Below are positions 9,501 to 17,200 of a DNA stretch of 40,534 bases, one piece after another; within the stretch, counting starts at the first letter, position 1; the number at the start of each line of letters is the position of its first letter. The notes beneath the pieces are model-generated. The model made no database searches and was not told the DNA's origin. It saw nothing but the letters and a program-made list of their open reading frames with translations. The DNA comes from a virus: positions 1 through 40,534 of the IMG/VR virus record IMGVR_UViG_3300017776_000043; one strand, given 5' to 3'. A program made the position numbers and the translations under genes.

Positions 9501-9910
9501 GCAATACGACTTGTTAAACGGTCTGTGAGTGTATCTACTTCTGAGGAATCAAGTTCATGAATCTCACTTGTTCCACTATTATCATTAAACTCAATAGGAT
9601 ATCTAAATGCATCGGAGTCACCCGCAAAGTTAGTGATACCTTCTCTTTGATATAATGATGTTGTTGTTTGTATTACTGGAACATTACCACTAGCAAATCC
9701 GTGTGTTCCAACTGCATCGTCAAAAGTAGTATCGGTATATGTTCCGATTAAAGCGTTATTAGTTGAGGATGCGGTAAGTGTTCCTACTGCACTAGAATCC
9801 AACGCAGAAAGATGCAACCCTGCTTGATACGCAAGGTAATTCTCCTCTGTGGTTGTTATTTCCTTGAGGTCACCATTTGTACCTTCAAGTTTTAGTGTGG
9901 TAGTTCCCAT
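6503..9910 (-). CDS. Tetrapeptide-repeat tail fibre protein (1135 aa)
   Basis: The first about 270 residues form a non-repetitive N-terminal domain (ENYLAYQAGLHLS ... YRLGSSSPGGTY ... SIKRASGLTGSFQGLKEMTD) shared with the next gene upstream. From about residue 272 almost to the end the protein is a tetrad repeat with consensus [FY]-x-[GRA]-[DN], for example YTGN-YARN-FSAD-YQRT-RVTT. The repeat is broken once by a glycine-rich insert (GGGKGGN). The last about 20 residues (SSVIKTYTLYQRTA) match the paralogue's end. It has only one cysteine. Regular aromatic spacing every fourth residue suggests a fibrous beta structure, most likely trimeric and on the virion surface. Repeat proteins of this look occur in marine T4-like phages as virion structural proteins. 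A tail fibre role is inferred from location and repeats. Confidence 0.75.
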   Translation of the reverse strand: MGTTTLKLEGTNGDLKEITTTEENYLAYQAGLHLSALDSSAVGTLTASSTNNALIGTYTDTTFDDAVGTHGFASGNVPVIQTTTSLYQREGITNFAGDSDAFRYPIEFNDNSGTSEIHELDSSEVDTLTDRLTSRIATSEYPGTYRLGSSSPGGTYSTYKAGVFSDRLQTGSSGTVYNLYVKSSMSSPTVVRPVSIKRASGLTGSFQGLKEMTDAEIKYSFGSRVQSRISSGSNGVGTYQLRSNVQGAPTDTGTWATRGTATDTRFNLVNTDYSANYQRVSTTDSTRNRTADFSRSVDYVGNYSRNFTGNFLGEYTGDFTGNFVGDFVGDYSRSFIGDYVGNYSRDFEGNYTGDYSRNFLGNYIGNYARAYSAVYSRTRVTTFTGDFTGNYVGNYSRNYSAAYTRNSTAEFIGDFTGNYTGNYTRNYSANYQRTRVTNFLGDFTGDYTGNYARNFEADYTRDRVTTFTGNFLGDYTGNYARNFEADYQRTRVTNSAGTYTGNFEGNYTGNYARNFSADYQRTRSTDYTQVFTGNFEGNYTGNYARNYTGNYARNFSADYQRTRITDYVGDYAGDYTGNFLGDYTGNYARNYSANYQRTRVTTYTGDFAGDYAGDFVGNYARNFLGNYARNYHGDFEGNYTGNYARNYLGNYARNYTGNFVGDYSRTRATAYARTRATAYSRTRATNYAGGGKGGNAYNYTGNFVGNYTGNFAGNYTGNFVGNYGRTRATNYARAFTANYARNFSAAYTRDRNTNYARNFTANYARNYTRTSTRDSNRTRITDYVGNFLGDYTGNYARNFSADYQRTSTRDSNRTRITTYTGDFLGNYTGNYARNYSADYARNFSADYARTRVTDYTGNFVGDFLGDYTGNYARNYQADYARTRVTDYVGDYVGDFLGNYVGNYARNYSADYQRTRVTDYAGNFVGNYTGNYARNYQADYTRNSTDTFVGDFLGDYTGNYAREFTADYLRNSTATFLGDFTGDYTGDYARAFSADYTRNSVADFAGNFLGEYTGNYNRSFTADYQRTRVSTYSAAYSRTRTSLYSANYQRTRSSAYTRNSTVDSTRNSTAVFTRTCVVVRSSAYSRTRTSVTTFTGDYTGNFVAEFTGDYVGNYVGTTIDSGSSVIKTYTLYQRTA
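6555..9097 (-). repeat. 12-bp period coding repeat array of the 1135-aa fibre
   Basis: Roughly 2.5 kb encodes about 200 tetrads of [FY]-x-[GRA]-[DN]. In DNA it is a degenerate 12-base repeat with higher-order blocks of about 28-36 residues ending in YQRTRVT or ARTRVT. Identical stretches of 15 bases or more recur, for example the TATGCTAGAAAC-type units. This makes the region prone to recombination and to assembly collapse. Confidence 0.85.
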
Positions 9911-9920
9911 ATCAACCTAT

Positions 9921-12533
9921 TTATGCTGTTCTTACGTAGAGAGTATAAGTCTCAATATTTTGATTACCACTACCTATGGTTTGACCCGCATAGTTACCAG
10001 TAAAGGTTCGAGCAAAGTTTCCTTGAAAGTTTCTTAAATAATTACCTGTATATTGACCCGCATAGTTTCTAGTATAATTACCAATATAATTAGCAGTAAA
10101 TGTTCTAGTAAAGTTTCCTATGAAATTACCAGTAAAGGTTCGAGAATATGAGTCTCCTCCACTAAAATTAGAACTTCTTGTACTAACATAGTTTCTAGAA
10201 TATTGACCACTGAAAAATCTTGTGTAATCACCAGTAAAGTCACCAACATAATCACCCAAGAAATTTCCCGCAAAATCTCCCGCATAATCACCCGCATACT
10301 CAGTCGTTGAGTTTGCAGTACTGTTTCTTGTGAATGCACGTGCAAAGGTATTTTGATATTCACCAATAAATGATGCTGCAAAGTTACCAGTAAAGTATGC
10401 CGCAGACCTACGTCTTACAGAGTAAAAATCCCAATATGGAAAATCAGCATCGGGGTAATCATTATATAAATTACTATGATATCGACCCTGAAAACTACCC
10501 TTCTCATATTCATAATTACCAATTATCATACCCGTTACTAGTTTCATTTTAGTAATGAAATTTGCCCATGTACCTCCAACAAAATCTTCATAGCTAGGTA
10601 TTCCAGTAGTATAATTGTATGAAGTTATTGTTAGATATTGACTAAAAGGTAACACACTTGATGGGTCATCTAACCCAGTAGTAGCTGCATTAGTCATCCC
10701 AAGTTGCTGGCTTGACCCTGTATTATCCGCACTGGAGGCATATATTTTAGCAAAAACAGAAATACCATATTGGTCACCATTAACATGACTCGGCCCACCA
10801 TAGATTACTCTCCAGTAATCATCCGTAGTAGAATTAGACCTTGAATAATAATAACCAGTCCAACCATATGCATAGTTTTGTCTTTGTCTAGTATAATATC
10901 TTTGTCCTATGAAATCACCAGTATAGTATTGAACATTACCTTGCTTATGTCTACCTCTTTGGTAAACGGCAGTATAATTTGTCGTTTGAATAGAAGTTCT
11001 TTGGAAATCACCAGTATAATTTCTTGTGTAGTCACCAGTAAAGTCACCAGTAAAGTCACCAGTTATAGTTCTATTTGAATCTCTGTTAGAATCTCTGGTA
11101 GATGTTCTCTGGAAGTTTGTCAAGACTGCATCAGTACTATTTCTAGTATAGTTAGATTCTCTACTTCTATCAAAGTTTCTGGCATAGTTACCTGTAAAGT
11201 CTCTGGCGTAGTTGGCATCATCAATTGATTGACTATCTCTTGTACTATTTCTTGTGTATTCACCAGTATAATTACCAGAGTATACGTTTATTCTACCATA
11301 GTTTCCAGCAAAAGCATTAGCATAATTACCAGTATAATTATTAACTACATTACTTTGTCGTATAAAATTATTACCTTCGGCATCCGCATAGTTTCCTGTG
11401 AATACGCTTAATCTAGAATAAGCAGCAGTAAAGTTTTGAGTATAATTACCTTGGTAGTTTAAAGCACTACTTCTATTTCTTGAATAGACTCTTTCTGTAT
11501 TACCAGTAAAGTCACCAGTATAGTTACCTAGAAAACCAGATGCGGCATAGTGGTCTGTTCTATCGGTAGTACGAGTTGTTGTGTAACTACTTGTCCTAGT
11601 AGCGTCACTGTGACTTAAAAAAGTAGACGAACGATTTCTTGAATAATCAGCACTATATGTTGACGTTCTAAGTTTTGAATAGGTTGATGACCTTGCCCTT
11701 GTATAGTTTACGTCACTAACAACCTGTCTAGTATCTGTAGCAGTTCCTTTTGCAGCCCATGTGCCAGGCAAACCTTGACCCGTTGGTGTTGTACCAGAAG
11801 GATATATTTTATAAGAACCAATTCCATTAGATGATACTTCTGAGGCAATTTTATTTCTAAGATAATCTGCAAAGGTCTGTCTAACTTGGTCATCGGTCAT
11901 CAACTGAAGACCTTGATACGTTCCTGTAGACCCACTAGCACGTTTTATAGAAAACGGTAATACCTTAGTGGGTGAAGTATCATTAGTTTTTCTGTAAATA
12001 TTATAACCTATAGAAGTTCCATCAGTTCTAGTATCTGTCGCTAAATTTGATATAACAGCACCCCAACTTCCTGTCGGAGTTGAAGACCCTAGTCTATATG
12101 TACTTGGATAGTCAGATGTAAAAACACGACTTCTAATTCTGGTTATTAAAGAATCCATATCTGAGTCATCCATTTCACGGATAACTCTTTGACCATCACT
12201 GTCTCTCTGCATTACAGGAAGACGGAAATTATTAGAACTTCTTATTGTTGCGTCAGAAATACTTCCCGCTGCTTGATAAAGGGAAGTTGTGGTTGTACCA
12301 ATTGTTAATAGAGACCCGCCACCACCAGTTCCTACAGCAGAATCAAATGATGTATCAGTTAATGTTCCAACAAGGTTTCCTGTGTTGGTAGTGCTTAAAG
12401 TGCCAGGCGTACCATTGGCATACCCCGCCATATGTTGACCCGCTAGATATGCTAAGTAGTTCTCCTCCGCAGAAGAGAATACTTGCAACTCAGTGGGTGC
12501 AGCACTGTCTTTTAACTTTAATGGAACAGTCAT
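9921..12533 (-). CDS. Tetrapeptide-repeat tail fibre paralogue with inserted domain (870 aa)
   Basis: A paralogue of the 1135-aa fibre. The N-terminal about 265 residues align through (ENYLAYLAGQHM ... SEYP/SDYPSTYRLGSSTP ... SIKRASGSTGTYQGL ... GTWAAKGTATDTR) and the C-termini are the same type (ETYTLYVRTA). The tetrad array is shorter and less regular. It is interrupted by about 180 non-repetitive residues (about 10400-10940) rich in Tyr, Trp and Phe (AYGWTGYYYSRS ... VIYGGPSH ... DADFPYWDFYSVRRR). The insert looks like a globular domain carried on the fibre and is the best candidate here for receptor or glycan contact. GGAG precedes the ATG. The stop is 10 bases before the next ATG. Confidence 0.72.
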   Translation of the reverse strand: MTVPLKLKDSAAPTELQVFSSAEENYLAYLAGQHMAGYANGTPGTLSTTNTGNLVGTLTDTSFDSAVGTGGGGSLLTIGTTTTSLYQAAGSISDATIRSSNNFRLPVMQRDSDGQRVIREMDDSDMDSLITRIRSRVFTSDYPSTYRLGSSTPTGSWGAVISNLATDTRTDGTSIGYNIYRKTNDTSPTKVLPFSIKRASGSTGTYQGLQLMTDDQVRQTFADYLRNKIASEVSSNGIGSYKIYPSGTTPTGQGLPGTWAAKGTATDTRQVVSDVNYTRARSSTYSKLRTSTYSADYSRNRSSTFLSHSDATRTSSYTTTRTTDRTDHYAASGFLGNYTGDFTGNTERVYSRNRSSALNYQGNYTQNFTAAYSRLSVFTGNYADAEGNNFIRQSNVVNNYTGNYANAFAGNYGRINVYSGNYTGEYTRNSTRDSQSIDDANYARDFTGNYARNFDRSRESNYTRNSTDAVLTNFQRTSTRDSNRDSNRTITGDFTGDFTGDYTRNYTGDFQRTSIQTTNYTAVYQRGRHKQGNVQYYTGDFIGQRYYTRQRQNYAYGWTGYYYSRSNSTTDDYWRVIYGGPSHVNGDQYGISVFAKIYASSADNTGSSQQLGMTNAATTGLDDPSSVLPFSQYLTITSYNYTTGIPSYEDFVGGTWANFITKMKLVTGMIIGNYEYEKGSFQGRYHSNLYNDYPDADFPYWDFYSVRRRSAAYFTGNFAASFIGEYQNTFARAFTRNSTANSTTEYAGDYAGDFAGNFLGDYVGDFTGDYTRFFSGQYSRNYVSTRSSNFSGGDSYSRTFTGNFIGNFTRTFTANYIGNYTRNYAGQYTGNYLRNFQGNFARTFTGNYAGQTIGSGNQNIETYTLYVRTA
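9985..11711 (-). repeat. Interrupted tetrapeptide-repeat array of the 870-aa fibre
   Basis: Same [FY]-x-[GRA]-[DN] period as the neighbouring gene, but more diverged and split in two by a non-repeat domain encoded at about 10400-10940. The promoter-distal array (9985-10400) is the more regular one, with YTGN, FIGN, FAGN and YARN-type units. Confidence 0.75.
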
Positions 12534-12550
12534 GTTCGCACTTTCTCCAA

Positions 12551-14056
12551 TTAATTAAGTTGTGTTCCATTCTCATCGAATATAAGTGGAATATCACCCC
12601 TTAATGCATTAATAGCATTCACTATACTGTCATCTTCTGTTCCTGTGAAAGCAGCGTGTAGATTTGATAACGACCCGATTCTAGAATCAACCTCAGCACC
12701 AGAAGCATCAAGTCCAGTTACTCTTGCAGCAACTTCGTTGATAGCGGATACTAAGTTATTATGACCCGCAGCAGGAACATCGGTAGCATTTAAACCATCA
12801 AGGTTACCAACTGCACTATCTAGTAAGTTTAATGATGAACCAATATTACCAGTGGTTGTGTTATGAGTTGCCCCAATTGCAGCACCAACCTCTGTATGTA
12901 GTTCATTGATTGCACCACGTAATGTGGTAGCAGATGTGTTGAGAGAGGCAGCACCAATCTCTGCATCGTGTTCGTTGATTGCATCCGCAACAGTTGTTGC
13001 AGTAGTAGTCAATGATTGTGTAGGTTCAACAAAGGTATTGAGTGTGTCAATCTCTGTTTCTAGTTCTGCAATCGCACCTGTAACGGTAGTTGCAGTTGTA
13101 CCCATTGCACTGTCACCCTGTAGTGCATCAAGTTCATTTACTGCATCTGATAATGTAGTTGCAGTAGTTGTTAATGCTTGGGCGGGTTCGACTTTTGTAT
13201 TAAGTGTATCAATCTCTACTTCTAGTTCTGCAATCGCAGTAGATACTGTAGATGCAGTTGTACCCATTGCAAGAGCAGTAATTGTACCTAACTCATCATC
13301 ATGTTCTTTAATTGCACCTGTAACAGTAGATGCACTTGTTCCCATTGAAACATTACCTTGCAATGTATCAAGTTCGTTTACCGCACCTACTAAATCGTTA
13401 CTAGTAGTACTAATAGTGTAATTTGCTGTAGTACCACGGATTGCAGTTTCTAGTTCATTGATTGCATCAACGATACCAGTTTTATCGGTTGTACCAAGGG
13501 ACGCAAGAGTTCTTTTAGTTCCACCCTCTGCGTTAAATATGTCTGCTTCAAGTTCGTTGATAGCAGCAGTAAGATTCTTTGCACCAGTTGTAAGATTTGT
13601 GTGTGGTCTTGCACCAATATCAGAGTCAAGTTCACCAATACCAGTAACTAAGTTAGTTGCAGTGGTTGATAGGATATTAGCGACTAGTCCATTATCAGTT
13701 CCACGAATAGCAACTTCTAGTTCATTAACACCAGATACAATATCATTTGCATTTGTTGTTAAATCAGAAGCGGCATTACCACCTCCAGAACCATGCATAT
13801 CTACATCGTGTTCTACTAGTGCAGACACAACGTTATTTGCAGTAATTCCTGCTTGTGATAAATCAGTTGCAACTAAGTCATTCGAAGTACCACGAATACC
13901 TAGTTCCAGTTCATTAATAGCTGCAACGGCACTAGAGTCCTGATTCGTGTTTAATCGACCAGTTGCACCTAAGTCTAATGAGACAGTGTTGGTATTAGTA
14001 ACCAACGTAGTGAACGTATCATTAATCGTTGTAATTGTCGGTTTTGCGGTAGCCAT
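12551..14056 (-). CDS. Coiled-coil repeat fibre protein (501 aa)
   Basis: Almost the whole protein is built from repeats of about 25-30 residues: a Thr/Ser-rich turn (MGTTATTVTGA) followed by a helix of the type AINELxxEIG. At least a dozen copies can be counted (AVNELDALQGD, AIAELETEIDTL, AINEHDAEIG, AINELHTEVG). Alternating short helices with polar turns are typical of trimeric phage fibre shafts. The N-terminus (TITTINDTFTTLVTNTNTVS) is the likely attachment end. Its ATG overlaps the stop of the 68-aa gene. It lies between the DUF4815-like protein and the tetrad fibres, consistent with a baseplate-attached fibre. The function is inferred from architecture. Confidence 0.72.
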   Translation of the reverse strand: MATAKPTITTINDTFTTLVTNTNTVSLDLGATGRLNTNQDSSAVAAINELELGIRGTSNDLVATDLSQAGITANNVVSALVEHDVDMHGSGGGNAASDLTTNANDIVSGVNELEVAIRGTDNGLVANILSTTATNLVTGIGELDSDIGARPHTNLTTGAKNLTAAINELEADIFNAEGGTKRTLASLGTTDKTGIVDAINELETAIRGTTANYTISTTSNDLVGAVNELDTLQGNVSMGTSASTVTGAIKEHDDELGTITALAMGTTASTVSTAIAELEVEIDTLNTKVEPAQALTTTATTLSDAVNELDALQGDSAMGTTATTVTGAIAELETEIDTLNTFVEPTQSLTTTATTVADAINEHDAEIGAASLNTSATTLRGAINELHTEVGAAIGATHNTTTGNIGSSLNLLDSAVGNLDGLNATDVPAAGHNNLVSAINEVAARVTGLDASGAEVDSRIGSLSNLHAAFTGTEDDSIVNAINALRGDIPLIFDENGTQLN

Positions 14057-14262
14057 TACAGTTTCTCTATTAGTTTGTTAAGGAGTTCTTTAACTTCACT
14101 TACTTCATTCTTTAAATCATCAAACTCTCTTTCTTGTTCTTTTCTTTTCGTTTTTAATAAACGAGCTTTACTTATCTCATCTTTATTTATATTAACAATT
14201 GTCCCCGAATTTGGGTCTCTTGCTAAAGATGAATTTCCTTCTATAGCAACATACGATTTCAT
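14056..14262 (-). CDS. Small coiled-coil protein (68 aa)
   Basis: It starts at an ATG overlapping the stop of the 1732-aa gene (TAATG) and ends overlapping the start of the 501-aa fibre, so it is plainly translated as part of the operon. The N-terminal half resembles the head of a structural protein (YVAIEGNSSLARDPNSGTIV). The C-terminal half is a heptad helix (FDDLKNEVSEVKELLNKLIEKL), a probable coiled coil. It could be a linker or chaperone for the adjacent fibre. I do not recognise a family. Confidence 0.6.
   Translation of the reverse strand: MKSYVAIEGNSSLARDPNSGTIVNINKDEISKARLLKTKRKEQEREFDDLKNEVSEVKELLNKLIEKL
14184..14191 (-). promoter_or_regulatory. Possible internal late promoter TATAAATA
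   Basis: The minus strand reads TATAAATAAAGA, the same 12 bases as the motifs at 4587 and 33111. It lies inside the 68-aa gene, 128 bases before the ATG of the 501-aa fibre. The shared downstream AAAGA argues against pure coincidence, but as coding sequence (Asn-Ile-Asn-Lys) it could arise by chance. Confidence 0.4.
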
Positions 14263-17200
14263 TATGTTGCCATTGCAATTGCACGTAAGTCCTTGAAGAA
14301 AGGAACTTTTGCAGAGTTATTAGTACGCATTACAATCTTAAATTGATATTGCGAGAATGCATCAACATCTCCACCGTCTCCACCAATTAGGAAACGATAA
14401 TCACGGAAGTTTCTTTCATCAGCAGCAATCGTTTGTTCTGGTGATTCTAGTGTCCAATCTATATCAAAGATGTTGTCACCATCTTGTGCAACTCTCCAAT
14501 ATAAATCAAAGTCTGAACCAACTGGTCTTAGACAACCAATTATTAGTTTTAAACCAACAGCGGGTTCTTCAAGAACACCGACTGTAGTCATGTGTTTTGC
14601 AAGTGATGAACCACCAAACGCTGTTGTTTCTGCAACATAGTTCAACGGAACATTGAATCCCGCAGCAGTAGCCGCTGCTTGATTATCAATAATATTGTTT
14701 GTAGTTTTGAGTGATACTCTTTGTGCATCAACCAATGGAGAAACATCTCCACGGACTGTTGTCATGTTAACTTTAAATGTTGCAGACTTAACCCCTGAAC
14801 CTAGTTCAACAGACTCGTTTGCAGTCTTAGCAATAAGTCTTGGAGTTGTGAAATAGTTTTCATCTCCAATACGAATCTCAGAAGAGTATGTAATATCTTT
14901 TTGATATCTTGTTTGACCAATAGAAGCAAATGATTTACCAGAAGTAAATTTAACATTATATGTTATATTTGTGTCATCGGGTTGTAATGTTGTAAATTCT
15001 GGAACAACAGTATCGAATAGAACCTGTCTATCTGCCTTAACTGCATCTCCACCAACTCTACCACCCGCATTTGCATTACTACCCGCTTCAAACTTAATAC
15101 CAAATCCATCTGCGTGAGTAACAGTTCTGTTACCGTTTATATTACCCGCAGACAATCCATTACCACCAACAGCACCTGAAATTGTGATAGTATCACTTAC
15201 ATCATAACCGTGGTTCGGGAATAACATAGTAACTGTCGCATCGGATGATGTTGTAAAGAATGGATTACTTGAAATTGATTCTTTTTCAAGAGCAGCGTTT
15301 TCAAACACTGCATAACCACCCGCAGTATCAAAGTCAGCAGTGAAGATTTTAAATGCAAGGTCTTTTGTTTGGTCTGGCTCCCATGTCTTACCATTCTGAG
15401 ATTTAAATAATGACCCCATAGATGGTTGACGTGAAATACGTTTCTCTGTAGAACCAAGTTCAAATGCATAAGTCTCTGCGACATAAGCATTATAATCAAT
15501 TGATTCTGCAAGAAGAACAATACAATAATCCGTTTCTGGATTCAAGAAGATTGGTTCATCAAACTCAAATGTAGTGGGTGCATTTAAGACCGCAGCTTGT
15601 GTTTGAGAAGCAGGAAGATTTACCGCACTTGGGTTCAAGAACTTAGACGCATTACCAATAATCTCTGTAGAAGATGGAGCGCCATTTACCATAGGACGAA
15701 TCTGTAATTCAACAGGAATACTTGTATCCTTGCTTTGAAAATAAGTCTGAACCTTAGTTACAAACATTCCAGATGGTTTTGTTACTGTGAATGATTGTGC
15801 AAGAGGGTCACGATTACGGACACGTGTAGTCTCTGTCCATCTACGAGTTCTCTTCTGAGTAATACGAGTAGATGTAATAGTCTCTTGTCTAGTATCCAAT
15901 GTACCTTGAGCAACATAGTTATTTGATGCATGTGATAAAGCAGCGTCATCATCATTCTTACTAATATCAAGTAGTTTAAATTCTCTTGTTCCCGCACGGA
16001 AACGATTTGTTTCACTTGACGGAATAAAGAATGAACCTTCAATTTCACCATTCGAGTTAGATATTAAATTCGAAGAACCCTCTGGGTGAGTAGTAGCTAA
16101 TCTATTTTCTTTACCACTTAGGAACGTTCCGCTTGCATGTCTTTGGAATGCTTTTTCTTTACAGAAAGTTGCAACATCTGTACCATCAAAGAATGGGAAG
16201 TATCTAGTGTTAGGTCTTAAACCTTCTGCACGGAAAGATACCTCACGAGAACGAATGAAAGGAAGGAATGTTAATGATACAGTTTTATCACCAACAATCT
16301 TACGAACTGTTCTATTACCAACAACTACATTTTGACTAAAACTTGAAGTTCTACTAGTAAATGTACCATCGTTTGTTGTAGACACACCAGTTCGGTTTAT
16401 ACCGTTTGAACTTCTTTGGGTGTTTAGACCAGACCAGTTCCACTGACCCGCTCCTCTCCATCCTCCAAAGAGGTTGCCGATACCACCACCGCCACCACCA
16501 ATACCGAATTCACCGAATCCTATTAATGGAATAAAAGGCGCTCCAGACCACATCCATGCACCACTACCGCCAGCGAATCCACGTTGTTGTGCAGTACCTA
16601 CTGCAAGATTACCTTCGTTTAGGTCACCTAGTTGTTCTTCCGCAGTTTTGTTAATTACATTTGCGGGTTTGTATGCTGTTTGAAACCATTCATCTGAAGC
16701 TGGAGATAGAGTAAGATTTCCTTCTCCAGTAATAACTGCGAATGGGTTAACGTTCTCTGTTCCAGAAATTACTGGTTGACTTATTGATTCAACATGTGTA
16801 TAATTAAGGAATATCGTATCACCTTTAAGAATAGTGTTTGATGATGCGGCACTGTCATATACAAGTCCAACGTTATCTTCAAAGGTTGCACATGAAAGTA
16901 AACCTTTAGTTGGGTCAATAGCAGCACGATATTCTGAGTTTTCTGCGTCTGAGAAACTTCTATTTGCAAAGTTATCTACGAAGAAACCTGATTTCATTCT
17001 AGAGTTTCCAGCAGAATCAAGAACTAAGAGTGAAGATGTATCAAGTTCTAACATACTTAAAGTTGTTACTTCTTCTAACTTATCAATTCTATTCTCTAGT
17101 TCAGAGATATCTTTCATTGTAAATCCTTTCGCTTTGAGAGGAGTTACAACTACGTCAGAGTCATTTAGACCATATGCGTTATGTTCTAGTTCAAAAAGAC

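Noticed and set aside
9918-9924. CATAAATA before the 1135-aa fibre gene as a late promoter
   Set aside because: It overlaps the stop of the upstream gene, is only 7 bases from the ATG and lacks the first T of the motif.
12906-13943. Two plus-strand open frames of 171 and 161 aa opposite the 501-aa fibre
   Set aside because: They are antisense to a repetitive gene with strong codon bias, have Val/Ser/Ala-rich translations mirroring the repeat, and lack ribosome binding sites.
1-14056. Diversity-generating retroelement near the fibre genes
   Set aside because: No reverse transcriptase and no adenine-biased variable/template repeat pair can be seen in the window.
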